From Shimia sediminis (GTDB taxonomy: Bacteria; Pseudomonadota; Alphaproteobacteria; Rhodobacterales; Rhodobacteraceae), in contig NZ_RYZK01000004.1 in the NCBI RefSeq assembly GCF_003990645.1, positions 348,230 through 412,229 of the forward strand: a stretch of DNA of 64,000 bases, in the 5' to 3' direction. A program made the position numbers and the translations under genes. A model generated the notes under the pieces. It was given only the letters and a program-made list of their open reading frames with translations, was not told the origin of the DNA and searched no databases. Below are positions 59,430 through 64,000 of this stretch, one piece after another; the first letter of the stretch is position 1, and every line of letters starts with the position of its first letter.

Positions 59430-60239
59430 TTATTGTTTTTTGCTCTGTGAAAGCATGTAGAACGCGACCACCAGAGCAACGGAGATCGCGAGCAATACGG
59501 TTGAGATAGCGTTGATTTCCGGCGTAATAACCCGGCGCAGTTGGCCCAACATGTAAGTCGGCAAAGTGTCTTGGCCTGCGGATTTGACGAACTCGGTGAT
59601 CACGACGTCATCCAGAGAAATCACGAAAGCCAGCATCGCCCCGGCCAACACTCCCGGCCAAAGCTGTGGCAGCGTCACCCGCCGGAATACCTGCCACGGG
59701 CGGCCGTAGAGGTCGGCGGCAGCCTGCTCCAGGTTGAGATCCATACCCTGCAACCGCGCACGGATCGGCATATAGGCAAACGGGATACAAAACGCCGAGT
59801 GCGCGATGATCAGGTACCAAATCCCGGTATACCCTGTTGCAACCTTGATCATTGCAAAGAAGATCAACAGCGCCACGGCAGTCACGATTTCCGGGATCAT
59901 CAAAGGCTGATTGATCATCGCAAAAACAAGGCCGGAGCCGCGGAATTTTGACGTGCGCGTCGTGGCCAAGGCGGCCATCACCGCAGCCGAGGTTGCGACA
60001 ATCGATGCGCAAGTAGCAATGATCAGAGACAGAATTGTCGCCTCTTGCACCTTTTCATTTTGCCAAGCGGAAACATACCATTGCCAGGAAAATCCTTCCC
60101 AGACAGCGATGCTGGTTCCAGCGTTGAAAGAGTAGACTACCAGCAGGATGATTGGCAGGTACAGCAACACAAAACAGCTGAGGGCAACAAAGGCAAAACC
60201 AGACTGGCGGCGAACGTCGAAGGCACGAGATCTAGCCAT
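59430..60239 (-). CDS. Polyamine-type ABC permease (PotC/PotI-like)
   Basis: 269 residues with six membrane segments. [29 protein letters not shown]-type EAA loop (here [17 protein letters not shown]). Overlaps the PotB-like gene by 8 bp, which couples the two channel subunits. ATG 60239 is preferred over an in-frame start at 60272. Confidence 0.92.
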   Translation of the reverse strand: MARSRAFDVRRQSGFAFVALSCFVLLYLPIILLVVYSFNAGTSIAVWEGFSWQWYVSAWQNEKVQEATILSLIIATCASIVATSAAVMAALATTRTSKFRGSGLVFAMINQPLMIPEIVTAVALLIFFAMIKVATGYTGIWYLIIAHSAFCIPFAYMPIRARLQGMDLNLEQAAADLYGRPWQVFRRVTLPQLWPGVLAGAMLAFVISLDDVVITEFVKSAGQDTLPTYMLGQLRRVITPEINAISTVLLAISVALVVAFYMLSQSKKQ

Positions 60240-61128
60240 GGGGAGTCTCCTCGGTTCCGGCGGAACGCACATAGAAAATCAGCGCGACCATCACGATGGC
60301 CAAGAGCGTGATGGACAGAGCCGCCCCAAGAGGCCAGTTGCGGCCCTGCCCGAATTGCAATTCAATCAGGTTGCCCATCATCAGATTCTTGCCACCACCC
60401 AAGACACGCGGTGTGACATAGGCCCCAAGAGAGGGAATGAAGACCAGGATGGACCCCGCCACAACACCCGGTTTTACAATTGGGAAAATGACTTTGCGGA
60501 GCACCCGCCAGCGCGTCGCATAGAGATCAAAGGCGGCTTCGACCAGCGAGAAGTCCATACGCTCCATGCTGGCATAAATCGGCAGCACCATGAGCGGCAG
60601 GTAGACATAAAACATCCCCAGCGTAACAGCAAAATCGGTGAACAGCATCTGTATGGGTTGGTCAACCAGACCGACACCGACCAGAACGCTGTTGATAACG
60701 CCCTCGTTTCGGATGATTTCCATCACTGCAAAAGTGCGGATCAACAGGTTGGTCCAGAAGGGCACCATGATCAGCAACATCCAGATATTGCGTTGATTTT
60801 CCGGGCGGGTGGCAATGAAATACGCGGTCGGGAAGCCCACCAGAAAGGCCACGATCGTGGTCAACAATGACAAGCGTACCGAACGCCAGAAAATCGACAG
60901 GTGCGCATCTGACAGTCCGATGGTTTCATCAAAGAAATCCCGCTCGGCCACCACGTTGAACCAGGCATCTGTTGAAAACTGCCAGATAACACCGCCGTAA
61001 TCTCCAGGCGTCAGGAAAGAATACACCACAACGATCAGCAGTGGTCCGGCCGCAGCCAGTGTCAGGATTGCCAGGGCGGGTGACAGCAACAGCCAGCGAT
61101 TGCGGGAGGATTGGGTTTCGCTCGACAT
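60232..61128 (-). CDS. Polyamine-type ABC permease (PotB/PotH-like)
   Basis: 298 residues with six membrane segments. The EAA loop MDFSLVEAAFDLYATRWRVLRKVIFPIVKPG is clear, and FWTNLLIRTFAVMEIIRNEGVIN is typical of PotB/PotH. It follows the ATPase gene with a 5-bp gap and overlaps the PotC-like gene. Confidence 0.92.
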   Translation of the reverse strand: MSSETQSSRNRWLLLSPALAILTLAAAGPLLIVVVYSFLTPGDYGGVIWQFSTDAWFNVVAERDFFDETIGLSDAHLSIFWRSVRLSLLTTIVAFLVGFPTAYFIATRPENQRNIWMLLIMVPFWTNLLIRTFAVMEIIRNEGVINSVLVGVGLVDQPIQMLFTDFAVTLGMFYVYLPLMVLPIYASMERMDFSLVEAAFDLYATRWRVLRKVIFPIVKPGVVAGSILVFIPSLGAYVTPRVLGGGKNLMMGNLIELQFGQGRNWPLGAALSITLLAIVMVALIFYVRSAGTEETPHG

Positions 61129-61133
61129 CGCGA

Positions 61134-62204
61134 TCAGTCCCTCAAAACCTGAGCGACGCCGGGATTGAACGATATGCCAACCTTGTCGCCAATCTTCTGA
61201 CTTTCGGCAGCGTCGGGCTGATTTTGCCGCCGAATGACGAATGTGGAATTCGCGTCGGTTTCGATGTGGTAGTGAGTGTCGGTGCCGAAATAGACAATGT
61301 TTTGCAGAGTTCCATCAATCAGAGCACCGGGTGCTGTCAAGGTTGCGTGCTCGGGGCGCACGGCAATGGTCACTTTTCCCGATGTCGCTCCCCCTGTGAC
61401 ACTTCGCGCCTGAATGGCTTTGCCGGATGGCAGGACGATCTCAGCCGCCTCTCCCTCTACTGACTGCAAGTCCGCGCTGACAAAATTGGTGTCGCCAATA
61501 AAGTCCGCCACAAAGCGCTCTGCCGGGTGGTCATAGATTTCGCGGGGCCCGCCGATCTGCAGGATCCGCCCCCCATTCATAACGGCGATCCGGTCCGACA
61601 TGGTCAATGCCTCTTCCTGATCGTGGGTCACGAAAACAAAAGTGATCCCGGTTTCATGCTGCAACCGTTTCAACTCGATCTGCATTTCTTTGCGCAATTT
61701 GAAGTCCAACGCAGACAGCGGTTCATCCAGCAAAAGGACCTTGGGTTTCGGCGCCAGCGCCCGCGCCAAAGCTACACGCTGCTGTTGCCCCCCGGAAATC
61801 TGGCTGGTCATGCGATCCGCCAATGCCGTCATCTGCACCAACTCCAGCATTTCCTGAACGATGGATTGGACCTCGGACTTGGGTCGGTTCTGCATCTCCA
61901 GGCCAAATCCGATATTCTCTGAAACCGTCATATGCGGAAACAGCGCATAACTCTGAAACACCGTATTGACCGGACGATCAAAAGGCGCCTTGGACAAGAT
62001 GTCATCACCATTGATGGTCAGGCTACCCGTGGTCGGGTCGACAAATCCTGCAATGGACCGCAGCAAAGTTGTCTTTCCGCAACCAGACGGTCCCAGCAGC
62101 GTGAAAAACTCATTCTCCTCAATGGTGACCGTGACATCCTTGAGAGCCGTGAACGCACTGTCACCGGACCCGAAGGTTTTTGTCAGCCCCGAAATCTCGA
62201 TCAT
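61134..62204 (-). CDS. Polyamine-type ABC ATPase (PotA/PotG-like)
   Basis: 356 residues. Walker [15 protein letters not shown]-loop [13 protein letters not shown], signature [17 protein letters not shown], Walker [14 protein letters not shown]-loop [10 protein letters not shown], and the C-terminal TOBE-like domain (VRPEHATL). ATG 62204 ([14 protein letters not shown]) is the likeliest start; a TTG at 62264 would add 20 non-family residues. First gene of the polyamine-type operon, divergent from the TetR gene. Confidence 0.94.
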   Translation of the reverse strand: MIEISGLTKTFGSGDSAFTALKDVTVTIEENEFFTLLGPSGCGKTTLLRSIAGFVDPTTGSLTINGDDILSKAPFDRPVNTVFQSYALFPHMTVSENIGFGLEMQNRPKSEVQSIVQEMLELVQMTALADRMTSQISGGQQQRVALARALAPKPKVLLLDEPLSALDFKLRKEMQIELKRLQHETGITFVFVTHDQEEALTMSDRIAVMNGGRILQIGGPREIYDHPAERFVADFIGDTNFVSADLQSVEGEAAEIVLPSGKAIQARSVTGGATSGKVTIAVRPEHATLTAPGALIDGTLQNIVYFGTDTHYHIETDANSTFVIRRQNQPDAAESQKIGDKVGISFNPGVAQVLRD

Positions 62205-62336
62205 GTTGTCTATGCCATCCGTAGTTGCAGCACGGGCAGACCGGGTGGTCTTCCCATTCGGCAATGAAACAGGATGAAAATAATTGAAGTCAACTATAAT
62301 ATTGCATTCGAGCTTAGAAATACGTAAGTGTTGGGT

Positions 62337-62966
62337 ATGACGGGTCTACGAGAAAGACAAAAGAACAAGCGCCGACAGAGCATGCTCAAGGCTGCTTTGG
62401 AAATGTTTCGAGAGCGCGGTTACGACGCTGTAAAGCTTGAAGAAATCGCAGAACGCGCCGATGTATCGGTCGGCACGGTCTACACCTATTTCAAAACCAA
62501 GAATGCCTTGCTGCTGGCGGTAATCGTTGACGACTTTGACATTGCCTTTTCGTTCAGCAGCACAGCTCTCTCCAATCCATTTTCGGACGCCGAATCTGCC
62601 GTCAATGAACTGACGCGATGCTATTTCCACGAAATTGAGGGGGGCGTTACGCGGGAAATGTGGCGTGTTGCAATTGCGGCATTCATGCGTGAACCGGCGT
62701 CTCATTTCGCTATTGAGTACCAAAAGTGCCTATCCAAAATGCAGCGGCAATACCTGGCAATGGTGCGTCGATTGCAGGATGAAAATCTTTTGGATACCTC
62801 GATCATTCCGACCGAATTTGCCAGCATTCTCTACAATAACGCGAACATGTGTTTCATGGAGTTCCTGCGCGATGAAAACGCGAGTATCGATGTTTTGATG
62901 GCGCGTCTGGACAGACACAACAAACGTTTGGTCCAATGGGTCAATCGATCAAACCCAAGTCATTGA
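62337..62966 (+). CDS. TetR-family regulator of the polyamine-type/amide operon
   Basis: 209 residues. HTH segment: [29 protein letters not shown] basic lead ([19 protein letters not shown]) precedes it. It is divergent from the ABC/amidase operon with about 130 bp between, so it likely controls it. Its HTH resembles that of the TetR protein at 52978, suggesting a shared origin and perhaps related ligands. A GTG at 62328 is in frame, but ATG 62337 is taken. Confidence 0.88.
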   Translation: MTGLRERQKNKRRQSMLKAALEMFRERGYDAVKLEEIAERADVSVGTVYTYFKTKNALLLAVIVDDFDIAFSFSSTALSNPFSDAESAVNELTRCYFHEIEGGVTREMWRVAIAAFMREPASHFAIEYQKCLSKMQRQYLAMVRRLQDENLLDTSIIPTEFASILYNNANMCFMEFLRDENASIDVLMARLDRHNKRLVQWVNRSNPSH

Positions 62967-63209
62967 CTTGCCAGGCACGTCGACCTTGACGGGAAAACCG
63001 TCAAAGGCATCCAAAACATCCCTTGTGATCAGCACTATGAGAAGAAAAAGTCAGAGCCGTTCCGGATCGCCTTGGCATTGAGATCGACATTGTACGTCAA
63101 GAGTTCGGGCACTGCGGCTCTGGCTGGTTTTGCAGCTGTGATGAGGGTTAGCGATCTGCCCCTTTACTCCCAAGCGGCTGTACGCGGCAGGGACACTGGA
63201 CCATTCTGA
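62967..63209. other. Short region with possible gene remnant before the IS element
   Basis: About 240 bp. On the minus strand a 42-codon open stretch ends in LNAKAIRNGSDFFFS at a TAG near 63040; it looks like the C-terminal tail of some protein, opens after an in-frame stop, and would run into the IS boundary. TTGACGG and CCGTCAA (62986-63004) form a small hairpin. Nothing was identified with confidence. Confidence 0.35.
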
Positions 63210-63269
63210 ACCTGCCCCGGTTTGTTGCCGCTCCTTTGATAGCATTTATTGCAGCAAAGGAGACGAACT

Positions 63270-63545
63270 GTGGGACTGAAACGAACGGACAAGTTCCGGG
63301 CTGATGCGGTGCGGATCGCGCTGACAAGCGGGCTAACACGCAAACAGGTGGCATCTGATCTGGGCGTTGGCGTTTCGACGCTGAACAAATGGGTTACGGC
63401 ACATCGCGACACCGATGTGGTATCCGACAAGGATCTGGACCTTGCTCGTGAGAATGAGCGACTTCGACGGGAGAACCGCATTCTCAAGGAGGAGAGGGAG
63501 ATTCTAAAAAAGGCAACGCAGTTCTTCGCGGGCCAAAAGCCATGA
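63270..63545 (+). CDS. IS3-family transposase OrfA
   Basis: 91 residues. HTH of the IS3 OrfA type (GLTRKQVASDLGVGVSTLNKWV) followed by a leucine-zipper-like coiled coil (ENERLRRENRILKEEREILKKATQFFA), used to form the OrfAB dimer. GTG 63270 is preceded by AAGGAGA; an ORF to 63249 adds nothing family-like. Its stop overlaps the ATG of orfB by ATGA, the normal IS3 layout for frameshift fusion or coupled translation. Confidence 0.9.
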   Translation: MGLKRTDKFRADAVRIALTSGLTRKQVASDLGVGVSTLNKWVTAHRDTDVVSDKDLDLARENERLRRENRILKEEREILKKATQFFAGQKP

Positions 63546-63934
63546 GGTTCAGGTTCATCGAAGAACACCGTCACGCCTTTTGCACCAATCGGATGTGTGA
63601 CGTGCTGGATGTCAGTTCCCGTGGCCTGCGCGCTTATCGCAGCCGACCTGCCAGTCAAAGGCGGCGAACCGACATGATCGTTCTGGCCCACATCAAGGAA
63701 CAATCCCGTCTCAGCCTGGGCAGTTATGGCCGCCCACGGATGACCGAAGAGCTAAAAGAGTTGGGGCTGAACATTGGCCACCGCCGTGTCGGCCGATTGA
63801 TGCGCGAGAATGGCATACGTGTCGAACGGTCGAAGAAATACAAGGTGACTACAGACAGCAACCATGCCTTCAGCATCGCGCCGAATTTGCTGAACCGCGA
63901 CTTTCACGCGGATGCGCCCAATCAGAAATGGGCG
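63542..63934 (+). pseudogene. IS3-family transposase OrfB, N-terminal part only
   Basis: About 131 codons in IS3 OrfB order: SLGSYGRPRMTEELKELG, HRRVGRLMRENGIRVERSKKY, APNLLNRDF and NQKWA. The next expected segment (the first catalytic Asp region, DISYVWT-like) is replaced by sequence that reads sensibly only on the other strand. The frame stays open to the window edge by chance. No active transposase can be made from this copy. Confidence 0.8.
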
Positions 63935-64000
63935 GTTAGCGAGGAAGTCCCGGTTCAACAGGTTCGGCGCGATGTTGAAGCTGTGATTGCTGTCGGTCGT
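63929..64000 (-). pseudogene. Fragment of a second IS3 OrfB in inverted orientation
   Basis: Read from the right edge on the minus strand it encodes TTDSNHSFNIAPNLLNRDF, then LANRP, homologous to residues TTDSNHAFSIAPNLLNRDF, then HADAP, of the plus-strand copy (19 of 24 identical). The two copies meet in TGGGCG at 63929-63934. It continues beyond the window. Confidence 0.75.

Larger units (their letters stand above)
63210..63934 (+). mobile_element. IS3-family insertion sequence (truncated)
   Basis: Starts with a probable left terminal repeat (TGAACCTGCCCCGGTTTG at about 63210). It carries orfA and the first part of orfB in the usual two-frame arrangement, but the catalytic DDE core of OrfB is missing because the copy stops after NQKWA at about 63934, where a second related copy follows in inverted orientation. 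The right end is therefore absent from this window. Confidence 0.75.

Overview
The window looks like an accessory-rich stretch of an alphaproteobacterial genome, most likely a marine Rhodobacterales (Roseobacter-group) bacterium. I infer this from the gene families: paired GcvT-fused dimethylglycine/sarcosine dehydrogenase-like flavoproteins, an MttB-family protein without pyrrolysine, many ABC and TRAP importers, and several small catabolic operons each with its own regulator. No rRNA, tRNA or CRISPR array was seen.

Left part (1-14.8 kb): methylated-amine metabolism. A sulfatase/phosphonate-monoester-hydrolase-like gene (cut by the window edge) is divergent from an operon of a GcvT-flavoprotein, an MttB-family protein and a TetR regulator. 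Two matching TGGACA-N4-TGTCCA operators lie in the shared control region. A BetI-like repressor is divergent from a second GcvT-flavoprotein. Then come two c-type cytochromes, a cysteine-synthase paralogue, a TupA-like ATP-grasp protein, an AraC regulator, a decayed ABC ATPase and a PhyH-type dioxygenase.

Middle (15.2-25.2 kb): an amino-sugar island. A complete sugar ABC importer, a Gfo/Idh/MocA oxidoreductase and MurQ run on the minus strand. They are divergent from a BadF-type kinase, a GntR/UTRA regulator, a SIS-domain deaminase (NagB-II type) and NagA. Together they could import MurNAc/GlcNAc-type sugars, phosphorylate them inside the cell and convert them to fructose-6-phosphate. Near-identical GntR-type operator candidates face both transcription units.

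Right part (25.2-63.0 kb): a patchwork of aromatic and amide catabolism. (i) A LysR regulator with a class II aldolase/decarboxylase and a 3-hydroxybenzoate-6-hydroxylase-like flavoprotein. (ii) A decayed outer-membrane barrel gene and small membrane proteins. (iii) A block with a signal-less TAXI-type binding protein, dienelactone hydrolase, ferredoxin reductase, SCP2 protein, two tandem 3-hydroxyanthranilate-dioxygenase-like cupins, an IclR regulator and a flavodoxin. (iv) A TAXI-TRAP transporter under a palindrome that fits the E. coli IclR consensus core. (v) A hydroxyquinol route (flavin hydroxylase, hydroxyquinol 1,2-dioxygenase, maleylacetate reductase) with a Liv-type ABC importer and a BKACE enzyme. 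(vi) An amidase plus a NylB-like hydrolase, an amidohydrolase and a polyamine-type ABC importer.

The window ends in IS3-family DNA. Two related transposase copies are joined head-to-head in inverted orientation, which means either a rearrangement or an assembly artefact. The best candidates for an undescribed system are the tandem-cupin/redox block and its link to the hydroxyquinol and amide-hydrolysis modules.
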